64,000 nt of DNA from Linepithema humile (Eukaryota > Arthropoda > Insecta > Hymenoptera > Formicidae), in the NCBI RefSeq assembly GCF_040581485.1, contig NC_090132.1, positions 27,477,911-27,541,910 of the forward strand. The letters are read 5' to 3'. A program made the position numbers and the translations under genes. Under the pieces are notes generated by a model, which did no database searches, was not told the DNA's origin, and was given only the letters and a program-made list of their open reading frames with translations. This document shows positions 49,701 to 62,448 of the stretch, in pieces (the first letter of the stretch is position 1; each line of letters opens with the position of its first letter).

Positions 49701-52700
49701 AGCGGCAATCGATTTACATTAATTATATTCAATAATTAAATAAAATCATGGAAACGTCTGTAGTGGAAATTAATTCTTCTAATTCGCGTTCCAATTCTGA
49801 TTAAATTTTGTGTGATATAATGTACAAGTATTGTCCGAACTAAAAATAGAGAGCGGATTGAAGTAAAAAATCTAGCGTCGATATATCTAAAGCTGGTGCT
49901 GCGTAGTTTCACTCGAGCAATCAAAGGACTTTGCCTGATCGATTCCTTCTTTCGCCGATGGATTAATAGCGTATCGCGGCGAGTTGCGCCGATTTCACGG
50001 CGCTCGCAGTGCCCACGCACGAAATGTGCGAATGTAACAGAGCTGGATGTAATCACGGGCCGTCACGGATCATTAAAGTTAGAAAACTGGCGTTAGATCG
50101 GTCGCTAACAAATTGCCGCCGCGCCACGCCGAGCTGACTCTTACGATCTAACGATTGTTACCAATGTGTCGCCACCGAATCGATTTACGTTTACGGATCA
50201 TCGAGCAAGTCTCACAGTTTGTCTCAATTTTGCGCGTGAAAACTTTGCAGACATCCTGCCGCGTTGATCGCGGCAACGAGTGCATATTTTAAAGGCAGAG
50301 GACGCGCTAATCTATTGCCAATCTTTCGATCTCAGCGGAAATTAAATAAAATTGTTGAAGTGTTAAATAATACACGCGGACTATTATTATTATTTTTTTT
50401 TTTCTTTAACTCGCATTATGCGATTTTTCAATAGATCTTTAAGAACTCGTTGTAGTTTATTATAAGAAAAAATTTTTTTTATTCAAAAGAATTTTATGTC
50501 ATTATTTCTATAATAAGTAAATAGTATTAAAATCTTTTTTTCTTTACAAGGTAGTGTTAACAGTTATTACAAATATTCAGTCGGAGGAAGTTTAAGGAAG
50601 CTTAAGTTTGCGCAAGACAATATTTCTTCAAGGACATAATAAGCCGCGCCATCGTCACCGGTCGTCGTAAACGTCGATTTTAATTTTAGAAGTGCGTAAC
50701 ATCGAGGATGCGTGTTTACCATCGCGGCGAATGGTTCCCTTTCACTTGACGAAAAAGTCAGTAACGGGAGAGAGAATAATGCCGTCGTCCTCGGCGCGAA
50801 TTCGTCGACGGCAGGCATTCTTTTTCGCGCAGGCTATCGAACTCACGTCCTTAACCTTTAACGTTCGTCCGGAATAACTCGGCGATGTTTGTTTCCAGAT
50901 TGTCTAGACAAGGCACAGCGAATTGCACCGCGATGCGTGTGTTGCATTAACTTTTTCCTCGTCGCGTTGTCCCGTCGCGTCGGGAAAGGCATGAAGAAAC
51001 ATCTCCGTCTGGCCCTGGCGAATATCGATACTTTTGTTCAAAATACTCAGTATTCAACATTATGTATGTACTTGCATAAATGGTAAAAAGTAATTTGGTG
51101 TAGTATTTAACATACAATTATCTCAAAATAATGTTTTAATTTCATTTCGATGTCCTTTCATGAACGTGAACGTGAACGTTGTGATTGGGAGAATAACGAA
51201 AATTTTTGCTCGGTAATACTTATTATTTTATAGATATTGACACTTTCTGTACGTTCGATTTATTAAAAAACTAAAAATATAAATGTTAATTCGAAGATTA
51301 TTACTGCTAGCTTTCCGATCTCGTTGTTGATTGTTCGCTCACCGACATTTCATCCGCGCAATCACTTTGCATAACGAACTCGAGGGTTTTATTTTTCTGG
51401 CGATAAGAGCATGGATATCGTGATTATGACAAAAGGTCAAAATGCAGTTGCTGACGCAATAGAGGCACAACAAGAGGCTCTGGGAATTATTAAACTGTTA
51501 CGTTCATATTTTTAGCACGCGTGTAGGATGCACATTTTTCCTCAACATAAATATTCGTAAACACTTAATTGCAATTGCGTTTAAAATATTTATTTAAAAG
51601 CAATTAATTTCTTAAAGTAAACAATATAATACGTACACGTGTATTTTGGTACAATTATATATCTCGTAATTTGCGAGATATGAAATAAAAAGGACGTATG
51701 TCACATATCGCGTCTGCTTCAGAATGAGAAAGAAATGAATATAATGAAGAAACAATCGATATCACGTGCAACTCGCACTAATATCGCGCATTGAGTAAAA
51801 ATAATTTATCGAAAAATAAGTGCTATTATTCCTCGCAAAATGGTGAAATAATTCTTACGTGGTCGCATCGCGAAAATAAATTTGCTCATCGTTCTCGTAA
51901 TTCATCTCTAGCATTCGGGATAATTGGATGCATAGAATCTAATTTGCATAGCGGAACATTCGTTTTTATCGCGTCGAGGGCGAGAGGCAATCAAAAAAGG
52001 TCGCATTATCGTCGTAGAATCGTACGCTAAGTAAAGAATGGCTAAAAGCTTCGGGGCTCGCTGCCGTGTGCCCTCTTTCCTTTCGTTGAAAAATGAGACC
52101 TGTTTTCCCGTTCCCGCCGTCCTGTTCTAACGCGAGATCGCGTCGTCGCCACGCTCACTCTCTTTCTTCCCCGCTGTCGTTCAAATGCAAAAGTTTCGCA
52201 AGTACAAAAGGGCGCAGAAATAAAAAGCGCACGGGGAAATGAAAAGGACGACGCAGGATGATCCTTTCGTAGCTGTTCGAGACACGACGCGGACTTGTGT
52301 ATACACCGAGCGCACGATTGGCCGTGCTTTTAATATCGCTCCGTCTCAATGGCGCTTACCATTACAATGCGGCGCAAGCCGAAACCTCTCACTTTAATCT
52401 CCGAATATCCCCAAGTTATCGTCTTATTAAATATCCTGACATTGCGATTATTTCACATGCTCGCTTAGCTATATTTGAACTGTCGCGTTTTTACATATCG
52501 TCATAATACAATTAAAACGATATTCTATTATATTTTGAAGCGATACAATAAAATAAAAACTTAATAAGTTTTGTCTAACTCGCGTATTGCTGTACAAAAA
52601 TAGTAAACTAGACATTCTAGCTCACCGCATAATTGGTCCTTCGTGCATTTACATTTTTGTTTCGAAAATTAGATTTACTTTTATGTAGAATTCTCTCCTT

Positions 52701-53150
52701 TTCAAGCCTGTGCTGCATTTCGGCAAATTTTTATATCTCATCGTATATGTACCAGCGCGATTCTTTACGGATGACTCATGAATCCAACGACTTCCTTCCT
52801 TCGAATAAACATTGCACTCGTGCGGATGCATACGAATTGCCTCATGCAAGTACACGGATTCAAAGCCGCGTCGCTGACGCGAACGCGGAAATGTATATAT
52901 ATATAGCGAAAATGTGGCTTCTAAGATGATATCGAGACACGAGGAACGAAATTAATGATGAAAGAGAACTTGCGTTTCGAATTTACAGTTGCGTCCTTGC
53001 AGAGATTATCTGATATGTGACATGTATGATACGTTATCGCACAAAGGATCGGTTGCTGCTCGGATGTTATTGCGAAATAAAGAGTGAGACTAAAGTACAA
53101 TGATAATAATGCCAAAGTTGCATCTGTGAAAAAAAATCAAGTAGGAAAGA
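46770..53150. other. Intron-like DNA
   Basis: AT-rich with CpG patches at about 48.65-49.15 kb and 49.9-50.3 kb. A weak dual splice motif (TTTTTTTCTTTACAAG|GTAGTG, junction 50550|50551) has a good tract but a poor donor. GAACGT occurs three times in tandem near 51163-51180. No gene is supported. Confidence 0.45.
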
Positions 53151-53189
53151 AATCACAAACAAACTAATTTAAATTTAAATTAATTTACA

Positions 53190-53231
53190 TTTTTTTGTAA
53201 CATAAATTTCCGTGTTTGATTGCAGGTAAGC
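53190..53231 (+). other. Probable recursive splice site 2 (ratchet point)
   Basis: A T-rich tract (TTTTTTTGTAACATAAATTT, then CCGTGTTTGATTGCAG) runs directly into GTAAGC, giving CAG|GTAAG with the junction at 53225|53226. A branch-like GTAAC lies about 25 nt upstream of the AG. Acceptor and donor share one point, as in fly ratchet points, and the site is on the same strand as site 1. Any exon ending in AG joined here would regenerate a strong donor. Confidence 0.55.
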
Positions 53232-53312
53232 AAGATGTACCATCCAGTCATGTCTACATTTATACACAGAGCGAAAAAATTTCAACCACAAATCTGATGA
53301 GCTAATATCAAG
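53226..53312 (+). other. Possible cryptic recursive-splicing exon 2
   Basis: A second donor, TCAAG|GTATGC, lies 87 nt downstream of the ratchet junction. All three frames contain a stop: phase 0 reaches TGA after 23 codons, phase 1 starts with TAA, and the third frame ends in TAA near 53305. Inclusion would therefore not extend a protein. This fits a defining cryptic exon that is removed in the next splicing step. Confidence 0.35.
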
Positions 53313-53328
53313 GTATGCCGTTTTTAAA

Positions 53329-53525
53329 AATCAATTTATTCTCCACCCCCTCCCCCCTTCCTCCACATTGCTCGAAAATAAAAAGTTTCAAAATTCGGCT
53401 CAGTATTTTATTTTGGCATTTCTCACTTTTTCCAAAATTAATTTGTTCCCTGCCATTTCCCCGAAATAAAAATGTTTTCCATGTTACAAAATTTGGCTCA
53501 GTATTTTATTTTATCATATCTCATT
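53329..53525 (+). repeat. Diverged tandem duplication (98-107 bp period)
   Basis: Two copies lie head to tail. The clearest match is CAAAATTCGGCTCAGTATTT at 53389 against CAAAATTTGGCTCAGTATTT at 53487, with flanking similarity from AATCAATTTATTC (53329) against AATTAATTTGTTC (53436). Copy 1 has an extra C-rich insertion. Confidence 0.7.
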
Positions 53526-53529
53526 AAAC

Positions 53530-56300
53530 TAATCCTTATATCACTCAAGAATTGAATTGAATCATGTTGTATTTATTGCAAAGATACTGAATATCGCAAG
53601 AAAGTTAGAAAATTATGCTACCATAATATTTTTTAATTATATCAATCTGCGATAAATAATCGTAATTGATCATTATTTTACTATCTAAGCTATTTTTTTG
53701 TAAATACATTTTTAACAAAACTACAGAATTATCACACTTTCAATTTTTGAAAGTGAGATGCCAACTTCGCACGAGCCACGGTGCGCAAAGTAGCGAGATG
53801 AAAAAGTGTTCGATTTAGTCGTCGCGTTTGTGCTCGCGGCAAACAATATTATCAGCCCCGGTTCGTAACAAGCGACGGGGAGACTCGCGACGGTGGCCTC
53901 GCAACTTCTTGACACGATGCCGCGCTACCACCGCGATACGCCGCCCACGATATTAGCGAGCGGAGTGGCGCACTTCACTCCCGCAGGAGGTCAAGAACAA
54001 AAAGAGAAAGATCTACGTGCAATCTCCCTTCTTCCCATCCTACGGCATATCTCGCGCCGTCTAGCAACAGAGTTGGCGCTTTTAGCCAGCATGAATCGCG
54101 GCCAAGAGGCGGCCGATCGATAGACGGCGACGAGCTGCGCGCAGCGCCGAATCCGAGTCGAAAGCCGAGTCTGGGAAATGAATACAGGAACATCGCCGGT
54201 TACAAGACACGTATCATGCGAAGCCACGTCAATGCACACTCGTCCAGCTTTGATCATTTTTATTTTGTACCAGTCAGCCGATTCACCGCCACCGCGCTTC
54301 CTGTTAATTCAGAATTCAATTTACTGAATGGCTCCTCTGATTGTGAGATCAAAACACGTTAATATAATCGACGGTGGAAAAATCTCTCTCGTTACTGGCT
54401 AGAAAGGTATCTTAACGAAATCGCTTGATGAGAATCGTTGTTTTTTATCTTATTAAGTAAATTGATACTTATCCCACAAACGCGATACTGGTTCCGATAA
54501 TATGAAACTAATAATTACATGATTAACCGGCTGTGTTATAAGATCTGAATCATAAATATCGAACGGCGTGATCACGCCTGTTGCGAAATAATTAACAAAA
54601 TCTTGAGTATCTTTTGGCGAGAATCGGCTATCGCGCTACTCGGAGGATCTATTAATTTTTCTATTGCAAAAAAAAATATATTTTTAGCGCGCAGGATGCA
54701 CTCGGCGTTTATCGATAAGCGGAATGACTTTCCTGCTCAAAGAGCACACCCGGTAGAACGATCGGTGCGTGCTTCCGCGGTATGACCGTGCGCAGACCGC
54801 GTATATCCTCGCTCCATTATTAATTTCAGAGTGACGTAGAAGGTACACGTGCACTCGTCCACGTGTGGGTGCAGTCGGATGCGTGCACGCGCGCCGTCGG
54901 GCAACCTCGTGCGAACTCCGTGCATCAACCGCGTGGGATGGCTTCTTAACAAATAGCTGATTGAGCCGAGGAGGTTACGTTAAAGCTGCTCGGCCGTTTC
55001 TAGATTATATCGCTTATTGTAAACTTTTTCGGCAATAATTCAAAATTCATATATTAAAGGCGATAGTATTGTTTTTTATTTATTTAATATTCAGATAGCC
55101 AATGAATGCTAAAATTTTGCTTACTGGATGCATCGCTGAACGCAAATTAAACCGTGAATACTTTTTACATTATTCTTCAGACGATAAAAATAATGAAACA
55201 CTCTAATTTGTTAACAATAAGAGCAACCACGAAGGCAAAGGGATAAAGTAGACTAGTAATCTTTTCAATTATCTAATTTTTCTCCTTATTATTAGATAAA
55301 AATCTTATTTTCGCGCATTAACTCGTGTGCAATGATAAACCGCTCTTTTGATTCAACGCGATGTTGAAAGGAACAAAGTTTTGCCGCACAATTATTGCGA
55401 CCGAACGCGTCACGCGCAATACGCTGCAAAGGTCGGCGGTACGCTGTAATTGCAATTACGATTAACGCAATCTTCGTCGTTCTCTCGTTAAGCTGTCGGC
55501 GCCGATTTCAGAGCGATCGTTCCGCGCCGATCGAATTATCATCACGCACATCGAGTATCGAATGCGCCGATCGAGCTCAAAACGCTCTCTCGTCCTCCGT
55601 CGTAATGACCGACAGGAAGTGCACCACGGATCCTTATCGGCGCCATAAACGTTCCATATAATAGATATAATTCAGTCTGGCATCTGATTACACGATCTGC
55701 TGACTCTCCTCGGTCGACGAGCGAGTACTCCCTCGAGGTCGCCGACGACGGCGCGCCTTCTTGCATGCCTCTCAATCATGTGTTTTCAATTGCAGCGGTG
55801 CCTTCGCAACGCGGCCACGCTTCGTCTTGTTTCGCGGAATCGCTTCTTGTTCGCGCGTCGCGCGCAAACCGGGTCGACGAACTTCGAAAGTCCTGGCGAA
55901 AACGCGATCCCGCCGGCTACGCCAATTTTATCCTTCCGCCAGCTGCGAACCCGCTCGCTTCTTTCTCCTCGTTTATTTCTCGTTAGGCGGACTTCTCACG
56001 AACGCGGAAAAATGAATCCGAGAGAAGAGCAGTGCCAGGCGGCACACGCGGATACCGATCGGAATACCTCGACATCATCCGACGATCATTAAAGAATAAT
56101 ACGCGAAATGTCTGACGTGTTGTACTCCAAACATCGGTTTCTCCTTCAATTGCGCGGCATTCTACGACGTTTTCGGCATTTAAGTAACAAAATGTGACTC
56201 GCGAACCATCGTAAAGCTCGTAGAAACTTTTTGGCTTATGGCATTGACGCAAATGAGGAAGAGAAACGTGAGACTAATTTAAAATGAACTATTTCGCAAG
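53530..56300. other. Intron-like DNA with CpG-rich patches
   Basis: CpG-rich patches at about 53.75-54.3 kb, 54.75-55.0 kb and 55.38-56.1 kb have overlapping open frames on both strands and no splice-bounded exon that I can support. Confidence 0.45.
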
Positions 56301-56312
56301 TTGCCTTGTATG

Positions 56313-56370
56313 GTCCGTATTTTGAATTAACATAATTGCGCGTCCGTATGTTAAATTAACATAATCTACT
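56313..56370 (+). repeat. Two-copy 29-bp tandem repeat
   Basis: GTCCGTAT, then a two-variant linker, then AATTAACATAAT, begins at 56313 and again at 56342 with three or four mismatches. It is a short, recent-looking local duplication. Confidence 0.75.
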
Positions 56371-57650
56371 GAGTTTGCGCAATACAAAGCCCCGTTAGTA
56401 GTCGGTGTAAAATCCAAATGACAAATGGGATAAAAGAGTTAACCGTCATCGCATTAATCTGCCCTTTCTATCAAATCCCAAGGCTCATGGACGCAATCCT
56501 TTCCCCTCACATTGCAGATTTAAAAACTTGACGCGCTTTTCCAATGTCATGACAATTACCAGGTATTTCCAAGCTTGATGAATAATAAAAATTAACAAAA
56601 CGTTGAAAACATGATATTTGAAATTTAAAAAATCAGTATTAACTTAAATTCTATTATACAATATAATGATTTATGAATACAAAAAATGTATAACTAAATA
56701 TTATCAAATATGCAAAAGTATTGAAAGTATGAAAAATATTGAAATATGACATTTAAAATTCAAATTTACCATGATTTCACATGTGATGCTCGTTATTAAT
56801 ACCTAACCAATACGGATGATATATGTAAAGATATATTATACTGCATTTGCAATTATGGAATGCGAGCAATGAAAGCAAGGTTGATCCCAAGGAGATTGCG
56901 AATAATAATGTCTGATCGATTGTACGCGCGCGCTCCAGTTTTCCCCCTGGCTCGCAAATTTTTCGACACTTCTTTTTACTGCAACCGGTCGAGTGAAAGT
57001 CGCTCTGTGCACGACATTTTTCATATGCCAGATCCAAATCCTTTGTTTAGACAATTCTAATTCTCTCGATACTTTCCCATTATTTGGGTCATTAAAATTA
57101 ATCAAATTTAATTATTTTTTTATTTATAATTAATTTAAATTAACTTTTCTTGTACAAATTTTTTCAAGAATATATTTGATTAGCGCTTGTACTTATAATT
57201 TTCTGAAAAACATCCTATTAACAATTATCTCTTTTTTACAAATTTGAAACGAATACATCTTCGCATATCGTCAAGCACAGGTGGAAGCATGTTTAACGAG
57301 ATTATTTCTTCAACAAGTTTGTACCGCGGTCGCAATTAACGTAGGATTGATGATGATTTAGCCAAAGGTCAGGCGAGATCAGGAGGCAAGCGTGGATCAG
57401 AAATATCATATCATACGATGATAGAGTTTATTAGACAATTTAGCAGAGAACTTAACGGTCACGGAAACCAAGAAAAACCGCGTACGGATTGCACGGAGAT
57501 AAGAGCGCGATATTGAACTGAAAGAATGTTAGGTTTGTGTGCGGACTTCGATCCATACGCGTGTGATCTTTGACTTTAACTTGACCGTTGACTCTCACCG
57601 GACTTTTCAGGGATCATTAATTTCGTGCAATTGGATTCCGACGAAGCCGG
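56371..57650. other. AT-rich intron-like DNA
   Basis: No supported feature was seen. Confidence 0.5.
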
Positions 57651-57653
57651 CTA

Positions 57654-57676
57654 TTTTTTTTTTTTTTTTTTTTTTT
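57654..57676 (+). repeat. Poly(T) run (23 nt)
   Basis: Followed by GTAG, which makes a superficially strong acceptor ending at 57680. No in-phase exon consistent with the other candidate exons follows it. Confidence 0.85.
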
Positions 57677-57772
57677 GTAGTCCGCATCGCGCGCCACGCT
57701 TACTGTAAAATTCCCCGATTGAGTCGTTGTTCTTTTTTGCCCCTCCGATTTTTCGAATTCCGTTTTTTGCAG

Positions 57773-57874
57773 ATAATTATCGACTACCGTTCGGCTGAAT
57801 TCCACGGCAACAATCTTGTCCGCGTGTATCGCCTTTTTCTGCCGTCGAGCGTAAATCAGCGTATGGAATATTAA
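57773..57874 (+). CDS. Candidate terminal coding exon (third exon of the putative gene)
   Basis: An acceptor with a good tract (TTTTTCGAATTCCGTTTTTTGCAG) ends at 57772. Read from phase 0, as the candidate exon at 46665-46764 requires, it encodes 33 residues (IIIDYRSAEFHG onward) to TAA at 57872-57874. The other two frames stop early. AATAAA follows at 57885-57890. The join would make a protein of about 215 residues. A donor-like AAAG|GTACGT at 57892 leaves open a further untranslated exon. No domain is recognised, and the phase match has a one-in-three chance of being accidental. Confidence 0.22.
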   Translation: MIIDYRSAEFHGNNLVRVYRLFLPSSVNQRMEY

Positions 57875-57884
57875 CGTCCGCGGT

Positions 57885-57890
57885 AATAAA
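57885..57890 (+). terminator. Possible poly(A) signal (AATAAA)
   Basis: Eleven nt beyond the stop of the candidate terminal exon. No strong GT-rich downstream element is obvious. Confidence 0.25.
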
Positions 57891-57899
57891 GGTACGTCA

Positions 57900-60540
57900 C
57901 GGTGAAACCGCTAAACTCTATTTCATCGCGAAGGTGACAAGAGAAGTTTCGCAATAATTCCTTTAATACTTCTATTATATCATAAATGTAATATATATAT
58001 ATATATATTCTAACGAGTGGAATATCAAAATTTAATTACCGTGTAATATCATCCTTTTCCATTGCAGCATTTCTGTTATAACAGTATTGCGCATTCCGCG
58101 AACGGAAAACTCAAAGTAAATTAATAGCAGCGCGCTCTAAATTAAGCATAAAATTAAAAATAAAATAAAATTTATTCGACTAGATAATAATAAAATACGC
58201 TGATTAGAAGAATTAAAAATCGACGTATTGTACTTTTACAATATTTTATCTGAAAATTTATAATATTCCACGGTATTTTATTGCAAATATAAATATTACT
58301 GTTAGTAAAAGCTTTAAACCGTTTACGCTGCAAACTGACTTAAGTACGTTGAGTAAATTGGACGTTTAATTATTTTACAAAATAAATCGGCTTGCGGGCA
58401 ACGCTGAGCACCGAGAGCGAAGGCGCTGGGCCGCAAGACAACTGAATCTAGTCTCTCACGTCAAAAGGAAAAGGAATTATGAACCGGACCAGCCTTAATA
58501 ACCCTCTCTTGAGGCTCGGTCGCTCGTACGCACAACCGCGTAACGCGCATTTCTCGCCGGCGCGCGGCACGGCGCAGGAGCCGCGCACGCTTAATAACGG
58601 TACAAAACGCGGAAGCGATCGGCACGCGACTCGCCTTATCTCGGCGCGCGATCCGCGGTATTCGCGTGTGTACTCGCGAATGGAACACGATCACGCCCGA
58701 CACATTCTCTCGCCGAACTTTCGCGGCGGCCCTTCGTTATCGCGTTTCAATCGAAACTCGCGCGTATCGTAAATACGTCGATTTTTTTTCTATCGTAATC
58801 ATACATCACATTGACTCAAAAAAAAAAACTCAAATTAACTGTCGAGAAATAAAACTAAAGTGGTTAGACTTGTTATTGGCGATATTAATTTTATTCGATA
58901 ATATTTTAGATCTATCACGTGTAATTATCTCTATTTATCGTTATACTTTGTATACATTAATTTTAGTATTATTATTATTTATGTGTCTTTTAAAGATGCA
59001 AGTTCTAGTTCGCATAGATGTAAAAATCTATATATTAATTAGCAACCGTGGCATCCATATTTCATCTCTTAGTGATTTATGAACTTATGGAAATGCACGA
59101 TGATCGTTAAGACTCGACTGTCAATCAGTCTCGCATTCTTGAACTTTAAAATTTTTCTAATGAAACTAAGGCAGCTGTTCGCACCTTCATCATTAAGACA
59201 CACCTATTCAACTTTCCTCTTGTATTTTTAAACGTTCTAGCAACATATAGTATCACTCCCGTTTATGCTGAACGATTTATATTAAGATGATAAATCTTTG
59301 CCACAAATTATTATAATAAGAAAATCGTCATCTTTGCGTGCTTTTTTATACATGAATATCATATTTTATCCAGATGTGACAGGAATGAGTAATACGTTAT
59401 CTAGTTTTGAATTATCAGCCAAATAATACATTGCACCCAACATTTTGATTATTATTTATTAATTCTATTCATTAATCTTTTTATTAAATTATTTACGATA
59501 CTTTACTGTCATTCTGGAAACAATAATTTAAAATTTTGTTACACGTACTAAAATTTCTTACACAAATATCTAATATCCACGCGTGATTTTTTATTTTTTA
59601 ACCACGTTCTACGCAATTTTTTTATTTCTTAACTACAAAAGCAACGAGAACCTCATACAAGAGAATTAATCCCTATTCTGCTTTTTCCCCACAGTGCTGA
59701 ACGAGGCTCTTTGTTAGAGTTCAACACTTTTTTTTTTAATAACACCTCATCGACTCTTGCACTTTTTTTTTTATCTCGAACCCTTCCGTATGCGCAACCC
59801 GTGTTATTACACCCGCGTTAGCTAATCTTTAATCGGTTCGTCTGCTACGCAGAAGTTCGATGAACTTCTCTCGAGAACTTTAAAGGTGAACACTTCGTTT
59901 TGCAGATCGAATTTTCACAAATGTCTACGCTGATGGATGAATCATCGTCAGGATGATAATATCACTTTCCTGTCTGACATGATTATTAGTAGTGTATGCT
60001 TATTGTGAATGAATTCATACGTCATGCACTCTAGTTTATATAATTAACTTTGACAGTGTTTATATTATTATTGTGCAGCACGTGAAATATCTAAAGCATG
60101 CATTAATGCCTGATCAATGCTACTCTCTTTGAACAAAAATCTAATTGAATTCAATCGATCTCATCATTCTTCCAGCTTTTTACACTTATAATTTCAGTGA
60201 TGGCTTACAAGTTGGTCTTTATACTTTTTCAAAGTGCGTATCTTTTGAAATTTCTTTCTCCAAGAATTATTTCCATCGAAAAAGGATATCTTATCAATAA
60301 TTTTATCAGGCATTCAGTTGCCACAAAAAAGAATAACAATCATAATTTTCCTGCTCACGTTCACTTCAAGTTGGTTCATTGAACCTTACACGCGCGGAGA
60401 GCATTACATTTAATATAGAATCACTTCTATGTATCTCTTCTGTAGAAAATCGAATATCCTGTGATCCAAGCGGTTTTTCCGTACAATTCACACACGGCGC
60501 GTATATTTGCTCGTATATCTACGAGAGGACAATGGCCTCC
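57900..60540. other. Non-coding stretch
   Basis: An AT repeat occurs at about 57989-58009. A CpG-rich patch at 58.45-58.75 kb has open frames on both strands. The remainder is AT-rich, with no gene supported. Confidence 0.45.
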
Positions 60541-60558
60541 GCTCACCGATATTTCGGA

Positions 60559-60594
60559 CCTACCTACCTAGCTACCTACCTACCTACCTATCTA
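60559..60594 (+). repeat. CTAC tetranucleotide microsatellite
   Basis: About nine units of CTAC with one GCTA and one TCTA variant. Confidence 0.9.
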
Positions 60595-62432
60595 CACGGG
60601 CTGTGTATACAAGGTGCATCATGAAATTTCAAAAAGCCTATCAGACGCGCAGCTGCGCCACGTGTCGTGATTCCTCCGGGGCGAACGACCGCGCGGATCT
60701 TCCCCTTCGCCGCCGTTTCTTCTTCATCGGCGTTTGAAAGCGTGGGTGTCTTTTCTCTCACCCCGGCATTCTATCCCTGCACCTTCACCTCCTTCCTTCC
60801 CAGACCCGACAGATGGTCCCAGATGATCACGATCGTCTGTCGCTCCCCTCTCTACTCTCTCGCAGGATGATCCTTTGGGATGGACTACTTCGTATGTGCA
60901 ACAATGCGGCCGAAATCGTCCTGGAATGCTGCGGTTGTTGCTACGGCAGTTTATCGACACCGTTCTCGCACTAGGTCGTTGCCCTCTCCTCCCTCTTTTT
61001 TCCTCATCTTTTTCCGTTTATTACCTTTGCTTGTGAAGGGTCGCGCAGACGATTCGAGAAAAATTTGAGGTAGTAAGCGCAGGCTCGAGATTTTTTCGTT
61101 AGATCGGCTTTCCCCTTCGGGAGATGAGAAGTTTGTAGAGATGACACGTGCATTTGTCATGCGGGAAAGAGCATTTAGTCGTTAGTCTCATTGATGCGGA
61201 TATATATAGTCTGAGCTAAAACGTCAAACACCGCTTGAGTTGAAAATACTCGTCAAAACGGACAACGAAGACATTTTGATGTTTCCCTGAAAGCGCTTTT
61301 CCATGTTTTACAATTTATAAAATTATCAATCCCGTTAATAGAAACAATGTTGCGACGCTACTGTCGAATTGGCGCCACACTCTCCCAACGGGAGGGATTC
61401 TAATATCTTACATCTACATTTCACAGAATTTACAAAGCGAGATTGTTTAGAGTTGAGAAAAAAGGAATGAAATACGGAGAAAACTGACGAGTGCACACCT
61501 GATATCTAATCCGCCGCAGTTGCACGTATGACATAAAGTTGAGGGAGCCTGGAGCGCGCCCCTCCCAACGCGCAACAATGTGTCACATCGTTGCACCGAG
61601 ACCATGCATTATCGCTTTCATGTAGTGCACGGCTGCGTTCACTTCGCGGCGGTCTTTTTTTCGTCTCGCCTTATTTACACGCGCCTGTTATTTGCGCTTC
61701 CCCTTTACGCTGTGAGAAAAAAAAGATCAAGTCAGAATTTTGCGATTCTCATTCGAAGTGTTGCCTCCTCGAAAGTGTCGTGATTTACGCTGCATAAAAT
61801 GCAACGAATTTTTATGGGACAAAAAAGCGGCTGTAAAAACGCCCGACTATTCGCGATTGAACTACTTGCTATAAAATATCTTCACTTTAATCATTTTTAC
61901 AAATTTATTTATAACTTTCTACCTTACCACCGCTTATATCGGACTCGATTAACTTTAATCCTAGAATTGAAGCAGTTGTTCTTTGGTTTATTTTAGTCTC
62001 TAGTTTCGAGACCGAAGTTGAAAAATTAACCGACCCCGGTGAAACCCGTCATTAACAAGTCCACCGAACACATTCGCGCCAACCACGCCGAATGATAGTC
62101 CTTCGCGCGGACAGATCGTGAATGCAAATCAAAATGAGCAAGTTCGCGATAAAAGATATAAACGTAACGATCGGTTTTTTCTCAGCACTTCGCCGATAAC
62201 TGCGTGTCGTTCCGATCGAAACGCGCGGTGTAACGTTTCGAATGCAGCCCATGCAGCCGATATCGCGGTTTTTAACGCCTCTCAGCGTTACACAGGAGAT
62301 TTATGAACACCGCTAACTCGCTACTTGTAATCAGTCGGGCAGATAGAAGGCAACGCGGTAGGCGACTCGCCGTAAGAAAGGAATTATGGTTTCTTCGGGG
62401 CGCGTTTTCTCGCGCGCGGCAGCCGCTCCTTT

Positions 62433-62448
62433 CGCGCGCGCGCGCGCG
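62433..62448. repeat. Alternating CG tract (8 units)
   Basis: (CG)8 within a CpG-rich block, a good Z-DNA former. Confidence 0.9.

Noticed and set aside
50530..50556. Possible third ratchet point (TTTCTTTACAAG|GTAGTG)
   Set aside because: The tract is good, but AAG replaces CAG and GTAGTG is a poor donor.
57681..57874. Exon using the acceptor made by the 23-T run and GTAG
   Set aside because: It reads in a different phase from the candidate upstream exons, and a better-shaped acceptor lies 92 nt downstream.
60198..60382. Small secreted-peptide exon (acceptor TTATAATTTCAG, ATG three bases later, hydrophobic start)
   Set aside because: The acceptor tract is weak, the frame is 61 codons with no cysteine or processing-site pattern, and no poly(A) signal or donor supports it.
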